This document shows positions 34,661-43,804 of a DNA stretch of 55,589 bases, one piece after another; position 1 is the first letter of the stretch; the number at the start of each line of letters is the position of its first letter. Both the position numbers and the translations under genes were made by a program. The notes below the pieces were generated by a model, which saw only the letters and a program-made list of their open reading frames with translations, had not been told where the DNA came from and searched no databases. The DNA is from Nonomuraea sp. PA05 (lineage in GTDB: Bacteria; Actinomycetota; Actinomycetes; Streptosporangiales; Streptosporangiaceae): NCBI RefSeq assembly GCF_008086045.1, contig NZ_VSEY01000063.1:1-55589 (forward strand), given 5' to 3'.

Positions 34661-35630
34661 CCTGCGATCCCTGCGCGAGCTGCGTGCCGCGGTGCCGGAG
34701 CCGGACGAGGAGTGGATGACTCGGGAACGCCGCCGGCTGCTGCGCCGGATGCGGCCGCGCAGGCGCTCCTTCGGCCGCGCCCTCCTGCTCGGCGGCGCGC
34801 TGGCGACGGCCGCGGCGCTCGCCCTGGTCGTGGTCCGGCCGCAGGAGCCCGCCCAGCCGGTCCCGTCGAGCCGGCCGCGCACCGTCCAGCTCGACCCGGA
34901 CACCGTCCTGGCGCGGGCGGCCGACACGGTCGGCAGGCGCCGGGCCGCCGAGGTGCCGCTGCCGACGCAGTGGCAGTACACCAAGAGCCTGGACAAGCAG
35001 CCGAACGGCGACACGGTCAGGACCAGGGAGTCCTGGATCCGCTACGACGGCAAGCAGACCGCCGGCTTCGGCGAGGACGGCCGCCTGGCCGTCGGGGACG
35101 TCCCGCCGGACCCCGGTGACGACGACCTGTCGCCGCAGCAGTACGACCAGAAGCTGCGCGAGCTGCCCACCGACCCGAAGCGGCTGCTGGCCAAGGTGAC
35201 CAAGGACCGGCACTGGATCGACTTCCCCAGGGAGGAGGGCGTCCCGCACGTCGTCGCGCCCGACGCGGACCGCGCCTTCGGCGTGATCATGCTCTACCTC
35301 AGCCGGTCCGGCGTCATGCCGCCCGAGCTGGAGTCGGCCCTGTTCGAGGCGCTGGCGCTGATCCCCGGCGTCCGGGTCGAACAGGGCGTCACCGACGCGG
35401 CCGGCCGCAGCGGCCTGGGCGTCTGGCGCGACACCGGGAGGGGCGACCTCGCCTACCGCAGGTACCGCATCCTGGACCCGCAGACCTACCGATACCTGGG
35501 CGAGCGGACGATCTGGATGCGCGACGAGTACCTCTTCGGCAACAAGGAGCCCAGCTTCCGCAAGGGCGCGGTGTGGACCACCGCCCAGCTGACCTCGGTC
35601 ATCGTGGACCGCCCCGGCGAGCGGGGCTGA
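34653..35630 (+). CDS. CU044_5270-family membrane protein (likely sigma-factor partner)
   Basis: 325 residues: a basic cytosolic N-terminus (about 1-42, ERRRLLRRMRPRRRS), one membrane helix at about 46-62 (ALLLGGALATAAALALVVV) and a large extracytoplasmic domain of the CU044_5270 type (WQYTKSLDKQPNGDTVRTRESWIRYDG, AFGVIMLYLSRSGVMPPELESALFEALALIPGVRVEQGVTDAAGR). The ATG at 34653 has GAGAGGAG upstream and lies inside the sigma gene end. Genes of this family routinely follow ECF sigma genes. An anti-sigma or sensor role is inferred, since no zinc-binding anti-sigma motif is visible. Confidence 0.82.
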   Translation: MDDLRSLRELRAAVPEPDEEWMTRERRRLLRRMRPRRRSFGRALLLGGALATAAALALVVVRPQEPAQPVPSSRPRTVQLDPDTVLARAADTVGRRRAAEVPLPTQWQYTKSLDKQPNGDTVRTRESWIRYDGKQTAGFGEDGRLAVGDVPPDPGDDDLSPQQYDQKLRELPTDPKRLLAKVTKDRHWIDFPREEGVPHVVAPDADRAFGVIMLYLSRSGVMPPELESALFEALALIPGVRVEQGVTDAAGRSGLGVWRDTGRGDLAYRRYRILDPQTYRYLGERTIWMRDEYLFGNKEPSFRKGAVWTTAQLTSVIVDRPGERG

Positions 35631-35675
35631 CCCGGCGGTGGCCCGGTGTGGCCAGGCGGTGGCCCGGGAGCCGGG

Positions 35676-36422
35676 TCAGCGGGCGGTGCCCGTGTAGAGG
35701 CGGGTCACCACCTCCTCGATCGACGACTGGCCGGGAGCCGTGGCCATCAGGTCGTCGAGCGTGCCGTCGAACGCCAGCCGCCCGTGGTCGATCAGCATGA
35801 CCCGGCGGCACAGGCGTTCGATGTCACCGAGGTCGTGCGTGGTCAGCAGCACGGTCGTGCCGCGCTCGGCGTTCAGCCGCAGCAGGAAGTCGCGGATGCT
35901 GGCCTTGCTGACCACGTCCAGCCCGATCGTCGGCTCGTCGAGCACCAGCACCTCGGGCGCGTGCAGCAGCGCCGCCGCCAGGTCGCCGCGCATGCGCTGG
36001 CCGAGGCTGAGCTGCCGCACCGGGGTGCGCAGGAACTCGCCCAGGTCCAGCGTCTGCGTCAGTTCGTCGAGCCGGGCGCGGAAGCCGGCGCGGTCGATCC
36101 GGTAGAGGTGCCGGATCAGCTCGAAGCTGTCGCGCAGCGGCAGGTCCCACCAGAGCGTCGTGCGCTGCCCGAACACCACGCCGATGCGCCGCGCCAGCGT
36201 GGTGCGGCGGCGCGACGGGTCGAGCCCCGCCACCCTGACCTTGCCCGAGGTCGGGGTCAGGATGCCGCACAACATCTTGATGGTGGTGGACTTGCCCGCG
36301 CCGTTCGGGCCGAGGTAGCCGACGAACTCGCCCGCCGACACGGTGAACGACAGATCCCGTACGGCGTGCACGACGTTCCTGCGCACCTTGAACGAGCGGC
36401 CCGCCCGATCGAGCTCGATCAT
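35676..36422 (-). CDS. ABC exporter ATP-binding protein
   Basis: A 248-residue ATPase: Walker A GPNGAGKSTT, signature variant LSLGQRMRGDLAAALL, Walker B VLVLDEPTIGLD and the switch segment TTHDLGDIERL. The LSLGQR signature and two downstream-type permeases mark the DUF990/viologen-exporter-like ABC-2 group. I chose ATG 36422 because GGGGAG precedes it by seven bases. It is the third gene of a permease-permease-ATPase operon reading leftward. Confidence 0.93.
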   Translation of the reverse strand: MIELDRAGRSFKVRRNVVHAVRDLSFTVSAGEFVGYLGPNGAGKSTTIKMLCGILTPTSGKVRVAGLDPSRRRTTLARRIGVVFGQRTTLWWDLPLRDSFELIRHLYRIDRAGFRARLDELTQTLDLGEFLRTPVRQLSLGQRMRGDLAAALLHAPEVLVLDEPTIGLDVVSKASIRDFLLRLNAERGTTVLLTTHDLGDIERLCRRVMLIDHGRLAFDGTLDDLMATAPGQSSIEEVVTRLYTGTAR

Positions 36423-36425
36423 CAC

Positions 36426-37214
36426 TCAACTCCCCGTTGATCGGTAGTGCCGGATGCCCTGCCGCCAGATCAGCGCGGCGACCAGGGCCAGGACCAGCGC
36501 GGCGGCCGGTCCGAGGAAGCGCATGAACGCGGGTGTGCCGAAGGGGTCGTCCCTGCCCAGCACGTACAGGCCGGGCTGCCAGTTGACGAACGCCAGCGGC
36601 AGCACGTACGTCACGCCCCTGACCAGGTCGCGGGCGTAGACGCTGAACGGGTACTGGGTGAGCTGGCTGCTGCCGTAGGTCAGGGAGTTGACCACCTCAG
36701 GGGCGTCGGTCAGCACGAACTGCAGCGCGCCGGCGATCGTCCACAGCGAGGCGAAGATGACGACGCCCGTCACCACCATGACGGGGATCATCCAGGCCCG
36801 CTCCCAGCCGAGGCCGAGAGCGGCGACGGCGTAGCCGAGCACCAGTGCGGCCTGGATGATCCGCCCGATCCGGGTGGCCATGAACCGGTCGGTGGCGAGC
36901 TGGATCCACGCGCCGACCGGCCTGATCAGGAACGTGTCCAGGGTGCCGGCCTTGATGTGCCCGCTGACCCGGTCGAGGTTGCTGACGAACGTGTCGCAGA
37001 TGGTGAAGGCCAGGTTGGCCGCCCCGTACAGGAACAGCACCTCCTCGCGGGAGAACCCGGCCAGGCTGGTGGTGTTGGCGAAGATGATCAGGATGACGCC
37101 GACGTCGATCGCGGCGATGACGAAGCCGAGCACGACCATCATCACGAACGAGACGGGGTAGGCCGCCGCGGCGCGGGTCCACGTCCACAGCAGCAGGAAG
37201 TACGTCTTAACCAC
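36426..37214 (-). CDS. ABC-2 family permease (DUF990-like), subunit 2
   Basis: A 262-residue membrane protein with six helices (SFVMMVVLGFVIAAIDVGVILIIF, LYGAANLAFTICDTFV, and others to the C-terminal AAALVLALVAALIW). The conserved loop GTLDTFLIRPVGAWIQLATDRF is diagnostic of this permease group. It starts at GTG 37214, overlapping the upstream permease stop by eight bases. The two permeases form the heteromeric membrane part of one exporter with the downstream ATPase. Substrate unknown. Confidence 0.9.
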   Translation of the reverse strand: MVKTYFLLLWTWTRAAAAYPVSFVMMVVLGFVIAAIDVGVILIIFANTTSLAGFSREEVLFLYGAANLAFTICDTFVSNLDRVSGHIKAGTLDTFLIRPVGAWIQLATDRFMATRIGRIIQAALVLGYAVAALGLGWERAWMIPVMVVTGVVIFASLWTIAGALQFVLTDAPEVVNSLTYGSSQLTQYPFSVYARDLVRGVTYVLPLAFVNWQPGLYVLGRDDPFGTPAFMRFLGPAAALVLALVAALIWRQGIRHYRSTGS

Positions 37215-37992
37215 CCTGGATCACCACCTTGTGGCGGATCGCCCTGGTGGCGAGCGCTCCCAGGCCGAGCAGCAGGACGGCCCAGAGCGCCTGGACGGCC
37301 AGCGTATCCAGCACCGGGGCGGTGCCGAGGTAGAGGTCGGTGGGCAGTTGCACCATGGCGGCCCAGGGCAGCGCCATGGCCAGGTCGCCGAACCAGCCGG
37401 GGAACAGGTGCAGCGGCACCATCATGCCGCTGAAGAACGTGCTCAGGACCAGCGACAGGACGCTGATGCCGCGGTCGTCGAGCAGCCAGCAGACCGACAG
37501 CGCGATCAGGTAGCGCCAGCCGAAGCTGACGACGACGGCGATCGCGAAGCCGGCCAGGAACGCCAGCCACTGGCCGGGCGTGTCCGGGACCTTGATGCCG
37601 AAGATCGCGGCGCCGAGGAGCATGGGCGGGACGCCGCGCACCAGGATCAGGTAGGCGGCCCTGCCGACGTCCTCGGCGAGCGTCCAGAGCTGCAGCGACG
37701 CGGGGCGGACCAGGTCGAGCGCGATGTCGCCGCTGCGGATGCGCTCGGTGACGGTCAGCCCGCCGCCGAAGAGCTGCATCGGGCCGATGAAGGCCTGGGT
37801 GACGAAGCAGTAGGTGATGGCGTCGCTGATGTCGTAGCCGGCGAGGCCGGGGCGGGCCTGCCACAGCGCGATCAGCGCGTACGCGCGCAGGATGCCGAAG
37901 ACGCTGTTGGTGAACGCTCCGGCGAGCGCGCCCCAGACGTAGGTGGCGTGCTTGCGGAAACCGTACCGGACGAGCCGGGCGTAGAGCGGAAA
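37207..37992 (-). CDS. ABC-2 family permease (DUF990-like), subunit 1, no standard start codon
   Basis: From 37992 down to the TAA at 37207 the frame encodes about 261 residues in the normal family pattern (FPLYARLVRYGFRKHATY..., then six helices and GDIALDLVRPASLQLWTLAEDVGR). In this frame there is no ATG, GTG or TTG upstream of the ATG at 37779, and a stop lies near 38070. A perfect GGAGGTG ribosome site at about 38000-38006 points to initiation near 37990-37995, where the codons read ACC-TTT-CCG. Starting at 37779 would lose the first two helices. Either a start codon was mutated, a base error or frameshift is present, or the gene is impaired. Confidence 0.72.
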   Translation of the reverse strand, partial: FPLYARLVRYGFRKHATYVWGALAGAFTNSVFGILRAYALIALWQARPGLAGYDISDAITYCFVTQAFIGPMQLFGGGLTVTERIRSGDIALDLVRPASLQLWTLAEDVGRAAYLILVRGVPPMLLGAAIFGIKVPDTPGQWLAFLAGFAIAVVVSFGWRYLIALSVCWLLDDRGISVLSLVLSTFFSGMMVPLHLFPGWFGDLAMALPWAAMVQLPTDLYLGTAPVLDTLAVQALWAVLLLGLGALATRAIRHKVVIQGG

Positions 37993-38218
37993 GGTTTTGC
38001 ACCTCCAGGGGGTGATGGCGCACTCACGGAGCGTGCCTGGACCCGCGCACGGGTCTGGCCGGTGGGAAACACGGAATTATCCGCTGGCGGGCCGGCGGAT
38101 CGCAACGCGATAAACGCGGCGATGTCACCTCGCGGAAATATCCATGTAAGAGATGAGTTACTTACTGGCCGGTAGGAAATTCGCGAGAGGGGGAACAAAG
38201 TCCCTGAAAGGGGGCGGT

Positions 38219-39196
38219 ATGCGAGTCGACAGGGACGTGGTGCCGGAGTATCCGCTGAGCTGGCAGGCCCGGGCGCTCACCGGGCTCCTGCGCGGCACCG
38301 TGAAACCGGCCTCCAGCCTGCTGATGCGCCATCCGCTGGCCCTGTCAGGGGCCGCCCGCCTCGGCGATCTGACGCGGATGGTGCACGTGCCGCACCCCGG
38401 GCACGTGGCGGTCGTGCCGGCGGCCTTCTCCGCGTGCGGCGGCGAGTGGGTGCGCGGCGGGCAGGGGCTCGACGAGCGCAAGGTGGTGCTCTACTTCCAC
38501 GGCGGCGGGTACTTCTCGTGCTCGCCGCGCACCCACCGGTCCATCACGTGGCGGCTGTCGGCGGTGGCCAGGCGGCCCGTGCTGGCGCTGGACTACCGGC
38601 AGGGCCCGGTGCACAGGCTGGCCGACTCGCTGGCCGACGCGCTGGACGCCTACGACTGCCTGCTGCGGCGCGGGCACGCGCCCGAGGACGTGATCCTGGC
38701 GGGCGACTCCGCCGGCGGGCACCTCACGCTGGCGACCCTGCTCGCGCTGCGCGACAGGCGCCTGCCGCTCCCGGCGGCGGGGATCTGCCTGTCGCCGTGG
38801 GCCGACCTCACGGACTTCCCGCGCCGGGCCAACCGCTGGCAGGACCCGATGCTCCCGGCGAGCAGGGTGCGCTGGCTGGCCCGCCGCTGGACCTCGGGAT
38901 TGGACCCCTGGGACCCCCTCGTCTCGCCGGTGCACGGCGACTTCACCGGGCTGCCGCCCCTGATGATCGTCACCGGCTCGACGGAGGTGCTGCGGGACGA
39001 GGCCAGGCGGGTGGCGCAGCGGGCGCGGCTGGCGGGCGTGCCGGTCCGGTACGAGGAGTGGCCCAGGATGCCGCACGTCTTCCCGATCCTGGCCGACGTG
39101 CTGCCCGAGGCGCGGCTGGCCTTCCGGCACATGGCGCAGTTCCTCAAGGCGGTGGCGCAGTTGCCGGAGCCGATGGAGGATTCGGCGGCCGCCTGA
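38219..39196 (+). CDS. HSL-family alpha/beta-hydrolase (esterase)
   Basis: A 325-residue esterase of the hormone-sensitive-lipase family: oxyanion motif HGGGYF near residue 92, nucleophile GDSAGG near 161, then Asp in LRDEA and His in MPHVFP completing the triad. It is probably cytosolic. Substrates are short-chain esters in characterised relatives. I chose ATG 38219 because AAAGGGGGC precedes it; an in-frame ATG at 38153 exists. It is divergent from the ABC-2 exporter across about 226 bases. No operon partner. Confidence 0.92.
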   Translation: MRVDRDVVPEYPLSWQARALTGLLRGTVKPASSLLMRHPLALSGAARLGDLTRMVHVPHPGHVAVVPAAFSACGGEWVRGGQGLDERKVVLYFHGGGYFSCSPRTHRSITWRLSAVARRPVLALDYRQGPVHRLADSLADALDAYDCLLRRGHAPEDVILAGDSAGGHLTLATLLALRDRRLPLPAAGICLSPWADLTDFPRRANRWQDPMLPASRVRWLARRWTSGLDPWDPLVSPVHGDFTGLPPLMIVTGSTEVLRDEARRVAQRARLAGVPVRYEEWPRMPHVFPILADVLPEARLAFRHMAQFLKAVAQLPEPMEDSAAA

Positions 39197-39251
39197 TTTT
39201 TACCCGGACCTCTTTGTGGTCATTGGTCTATAGCCATAGCGACGGGCAGTA

Positions 39252-39270
39252 TAAGGTTAGGTATACCTAA
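39252..39270 (+). promoter_or_regulatory. iron box (DtxR/IdeR type) before the siderophore-interacting protein
   Basis: TAAGGTTAGGTATACCTAA matches 15 of 19 positions of TTAGGTTAGGCTAACCTAA by hand count. It lies 16 bases before the start codon of the siderophore-interacting protein, where a repressor would block transcription or initiation. Confidence 0.85.
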
Positions 39271-39286
39271 CTCAGGGGGCTGTCGC

Positions 39287-40123
39287 ATGGCTGACAAGCG
39301 TACGGATCACCACCGGGGGGTCGTCCAGCGGACGGAGCGCATCTCGCGCAACATGGTCCGCGTGATCGTGGGCGGGGACGGGCTGGCGGAGTTCGCCACC
39401 AGAGGACTGACCGATCACTACGTGAAACTGGTCTTCCCCTGCGAGGGCGTCGAGTACCCGGAGCCGTTCAGCGTGAAGGCCTGCCGCGAGACCCTGCCGC
39501 GCGAGGTCTGGCCCAAGCTGCGCACCTACACCGTGCGCGCCTGGGACCCGTACTCGCGCGAGCTCACCCTCGACTTCGTCGTGCACGGCGACGAGGGACT
39601 GGCGGGCCCGTGGGCCGACCGCGCGCGACCGGGCGACGAGCTGCTCATCCTCGGCCCCGGCGGCGGCTACGCGCCCGACCCGGAGGCGGACTGGCACCTG
39701 CTCGTGGGGGACGAGAGCGCGCTGCCCGCCATCGCCGCCTCGCTGGAGGCGCTCCCCGACACGGCGCGCGCCCACGTCGTCATCGAGGTGGACGCGCCGG
39801 AGGACGAGCTGAAGCTGGGCACGGCCGCGCACGCCCACATCACCTGGGTCTACCGGGGTGACCGCCCCGTCGGCGAGCGGCTGGTGGCCGCCGTGCGCGC
39901 GCTGGACTTCCCCGGCGGTGACGTGCACGCCTTCGTGCACGGCGAGGCCGGATTCGTCAAGGAGCTCCGCCGCCACCTGCGGCTGGAGCGGGGCGTCCCC
40001 CTGGAGCGGCTGTCCATCTCCGGCTACTGGCGGCTCGGCGTGGACGACGAGGCGTGGCGTCAGGTCAAGGGCGAGTGGAACCGCCGCGTCGAGGCCGAGG
40101 AGCAGGACGCCATCGCCTCCTGA
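39287..40123 (+). CDS. siderophore-interacting protein (NAD(P)H-dependent ferric-siderophore reductase)
   Basis: A 278-residue flavoprotein of the SIP family (ViuB/YqjH-like). The FAD-binding barrel has RTYTVRAWDP (the R-x-Y-T flavin motif, near residue 79) and LTLDFVVHGDEGLAGPWADRARPGDELLILGPGG. The C-terminal NAD(P) domain contains HLLVGDESALPAIAASLE and ends ISGYWRLGVDDEAW. It releases iron from imported ferric siderophores in the cytosol. An iron box sits directly upstream, so expression should rise when iron is scarce. It stands alone, with no siderophore transport genes nearby. Confidence 0.94.
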   Translation: MADKRTDHHRGVVQRTERISRNMVRVIVGGDGLAEFATRGLTDHYVKLVFPCEGVEYPEPFSVKACRETLPREVWPKLRTYTVRAWDPYSRELTLDFVVHGDEGLAGPWADRARPGDELLILGPGGGYAPDPEADWHLLVGDESALPAIAASLEALPDTARAHVVIEVDAPEDELKLGTAAHAHITWVYRGDRPVGERLVAAVRALDFPGGDVHAFVHGEAGFVKELRRHLRLERGVPLERLSISGYWRLGVDDEAWRQVKGEWNRRVEAEEQDAIAS

Positions 40124-40275
40124 CCCAGGAATGGCCTGTTTTCACACCTCTTACTTACCTTCGAGGAATGATCGCCTTCCCTCCGATACCCCTTGTGTAA
40201 GACATGGGGAAAGCCCGCCCCGGTACCCGCCACAGTGTGCCTTGCCATGACACTGATCAGGAGAGGCGAAACCGG

Positions 40276-41832
40276 ATGGCGCGTGGTGCGAGCGAGCTGC
40301 CTCCTGGCGTGCGACCGCTTACGGTGGGGGACCCGGTCATCATCGGCCGATACCTGCTCCTTGGCCGCCTGGGAACGGGCGGGATGGGAGTGGTGTATCT
40401 GGCGGAGCACCCTCAGGGTGGCCTCGTGGCGCTCAAGACGCCGCATGCGGTGCATCTCAACGATGCCACGTTACGGGCGCGCTTCGCTGAGGAAGTGGCT
40501 TTCTCGCGAAGATTGGTCCCCTTCTGCACGGCGGCGGTCGTCGAGGACGGCACCGACAGGGACCGCCCCTACCTCGTCACCGAGTACATCCCCGGCCCCG
40601 CCCTCTCCCAGGTCGTCAAGGCCGGCGGCCCACTCACGCCCGACCTCGCCTACGGCGTGGCGCTCGGCGTCGCCGCGGCGCTGGTGGCCGTGCACGAGGC
40701 CGGGCTGGTGCACCGGGACCTCAAGCCGGGCAACGTGCTGCTGTCCACGAAGGGGCCGCGCGTCATCGACTTCGGCATCGCCCGCGACGTGGACACGCTC
40801 GCCGCGCACACCCAGGCGGGGCAGGTCATGGGCAGCCCGGGATGGGTGGCGCCCGAACGGCTGACCGGCGGGGCGGCCATGCCCGCCTCCGACGTCTTCG
40901 CCTGGGGCTGCCTGGTCGCCTTCGCCGCCACCGGGCACCACCCTTTCGGCGGCGGCGAGCCGGACGTGCTGACCCGGCGCATCCTGTTCGACCCGCCGCG
41001 CGTCGAGGGCGTGCCCCACCTGCTCAGACCCGCCGTCACCGCCGCCCTGGCCAAGGAGCCCGCCGACCGGCCCAAGGCCGCCGACCTGCTGCGGGCGCTG
41101 CTGGCCGCCGGTGGCGTGGGCGATCCGTGGGAGCTGCGGCAGGCGGTGGAGGAGGCGCTGGCACGGATCTGGACGCCCGTCCCCTATCCGGCGGGCGGCG
41201 GCCTGGTGCGCCTCGTGCGTTCCGGCGATGTGGAGCGTTCCGGGAAGCGGGGCAGGCGGCGCGGCCGTGCCAGGTCGCGGGCGAGATCGCGGGCACAGCT
41301 CTCGCACGCCAGCTTCGCGGCCCTGGCCACGGTCTCGATCGCGGCCGTCACGGTCATCGCCGCCGCCGGCGGGGACGGGCTGAGCGTCGGCGGCTCCTCG
41401 CTGATGCCGGGCAAGGCGCCCGCCGTGCACGCCTCCGGCAGCGCGGAGTCCACCGTCCGGCCCACGGTGGTGACCGGCGTGAACCCGCCTCCGGTGCGGC
41501 TCGCCACCAGAGAGCCGGAGACGACGCCCACGGTGTTCGTCACGCAGACCCGGACGAAGAAGCCCGTCGTGGTGCTGACCCCGTCGGGCGAGCGGCGTGG
41601 CACGTTCCGCGGGACCCAGAGCAGCGGGCCAGGTGATCAGGGCGGGGGCGGCGGGGAGGCGTGCGTGACGCCGGCGGGGCGCAGGCGCGGGGGCGACGCG
41701 GTGGCCGGGCGGGACTGCCCGCGGCCGACGGGGTCGATCAGCACCATTCCGCAGGACGGGCCGGGGGAGTCGCCGGACCCGTCCGGGTCGCCGTCGGACA
41801 CGCCGGCGACGACCGGCACGGCCACGCCCTGA
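40276..41832 (+). CDS. membrane Ser/Thr protein kinase with extracellular disordered tail
   Basis: A 518-residue PknB-type kinase: glycine loop LGTGGMGVVY (32-41), ATP Lys54 in VALK, catalytic HRDLKPGNVLL with Asp148, and DFG at 165-167. The kinase domain ends near 290. An Arg-rich stretch (RRRGRARSRARSRA) precedes one membrane helix near 355-378, and the remaining 140 residues are Pro/Thr/Ser-rich with two cysteines and no PASTA repeats. ATG 40276 follows AGGAGAGG. No obvious substrate gene adjoins. The sensor part is not a recognised domain. Confidence 0.92.
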   Translation: MARGASELPPGVRPLTVGDPVIIGRYLLLGRLGTGGMGVVYLAEHPQGGLVALKTPHAVHLNDATLRARFAEEVAFSRRLVPFCTAAVVEDGTDRDRPYLVTEYIPGPALSQVVKAGGPLTPDLAYGVALGVAAALVAVHEAGLVHRDLKPGNVLLSTKGPRVIDFGIARDVDTLAAHTQAGQVMGSPGWVAPERLTGGAAMPASDVFAWGCLVAFAATGHHPFGGGEPDVLTRRILFDPPRVEGVPHLLRPAVTAALAKEPADRPKAADLLRALLAAGGVGDPWELRQAVEEALARIWTPVPYPAGGGLVRLVRSGDVERSGKRGRRRGRARSRARSRAQLSHASFAALATVSIAAVTVIAAAGGDGLSVGGSSLMPGKAPAVHASGSAESTVRPTVVTGVNPPPVRLATREPETTPTVFVTQTRTKKPVVVLTPSGERRGTFRGTQSSGPGDQGGGGGEACVTPAGRRRGGDAVAGRDCPRPTGSISTIPQDGPGESPDPSGSPSDTPATTGTATP

Positions 41833-41903
41833 GGCATGGCCGCGCCTCGAGGGACTCTGGCGCCGCTTGTGGAGGGGGCGGCGCCAGGCCCCTCAGCGCG
41901 CCG

Positions 41904-42068
41904 TCAGCCGAGGCCTAAGGAGCCACCGGCGCCCACCCGCGGTGGCCCGGCGGCCGGCGGCAGGGTGGCGGCGCGGGCGCGGAGGGGCGCGGCGGCCGGC
42001 GGGGCGGCGGTGCGGGTGAGGAGGAGTCGGTAGAGGTGGTGGGCGGGGTGCCGAGAGAGGTGCTGCAA
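41904..42068 (-). CDS. possible 54-residue small protein, TTG start
   Basis: A consensus AGGAGG (complement of 42073-42078) stands four bases before a TTG at 42068. The frame reads QHLSRHPAHHLYRLLLTRTA and then a Pro/Ala/Arg/Gly-rich tail to a TGA at 41904. The composition is what GC-rich noncoding DNA would also give. Only the ribosome site argues for it. Function unknown. Confidence 0.25.
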   Translation of the reverse strand: MQHLSRHPAHHLYRLLLTRTAAPPAAAPLRARAATLPPAAGPPRVGAGGSLGLG

Positions 42069-42165
42069 GGTGCCTCCTGACACGGGCGATGGTGCTGGTG
42101 CCAGTGTGCTGAGCGGGCATCGCCGCAGGCTGTGCCCCCGGTGACACTTCCAGGCAAAGAAAAGG

Positions 42166-42204
42166 GCGGGCCGCGCCAATGCTGGGGGGACTGGCGCGGC
42201 CCGC
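42166..42204 (-). terminator. rho-independent terminator of isocitrate lyase
   Basis: Perfect 13-bp stem, GCGGGCCGCGCCA (42166-42178) and TGGCGCGGCCCGC (42192-42204), with a 13-base loop. Read on the minus strand it is followed by CCCTTTTCTTTG. It lies 57 bases after the aceA stop. Confidence 0.85.
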
Positions 42205-42260
42205 GTTCGCCGGGGGAACCTTCCCATGCCCTGGAGGTGGCCGGCGAGATCGGAGAGAAC

Positions 42261-43547
<1,287 letters not shown>

Positions 43548-43626
43548 CGTTCACTCCTTCGTCGTCCCCTGGGGCTCACGCCGAGTCTCTGCCCTGGCGC
43601 GCAGGGGCAAACAGTACGAAGGTCAC

Positions 43627-43646
43627 AGAAGAATCGTAATTCTTCT
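43627..43646. promoter_or_regulatory. perfect inverted repeat between aceA and its regulator
   Basis: AGAAGAATCGTAATTCTTCT: two exact 8-bp arms around CGTA, 80 bases upstream of the aceA start. A separate TCGCAAGTTTT at about 43687-43697 resembles a gapped RamB half-site (TTGCAAAGTTTT in Corynebacterium). Either may be the operator of the divergent regulator. Confidence 0.6.
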
Positions 43647-43804
43647 ACTCTCGTGCATTACTAGGGGGTATTCAGCAGTGAAGAAATCGCAAGTTTTACC
43701 GTTGGCCTAGACCAATCCTGCCGCGAGAACGGGCGCGCCGGTACGCGGAACCGAGGCCGCGCAGAGGCTAGAAAATGAGCCGAATTTCTGTCTAAGATTC
43801 CGGC

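Larger units (their letters stand above)
41833..42260. other. 428-base gap between the kinase and isocitrate lyase
   Basis: Very GC-rich, low-complexity sequence with no convincing long gene. It contains a possible small leftward gene (41904-42068) and the isocitrate lyase terminator (42166-42204). The rest shows no motif I can name. Confidence 0.6.

Noticed and set aside
38177..38188. TACTGGCCGGTA palindrome in the esterase/exporter gap
   Set aside because: Imperfect (10 of 12) and not linked to any local regulator.
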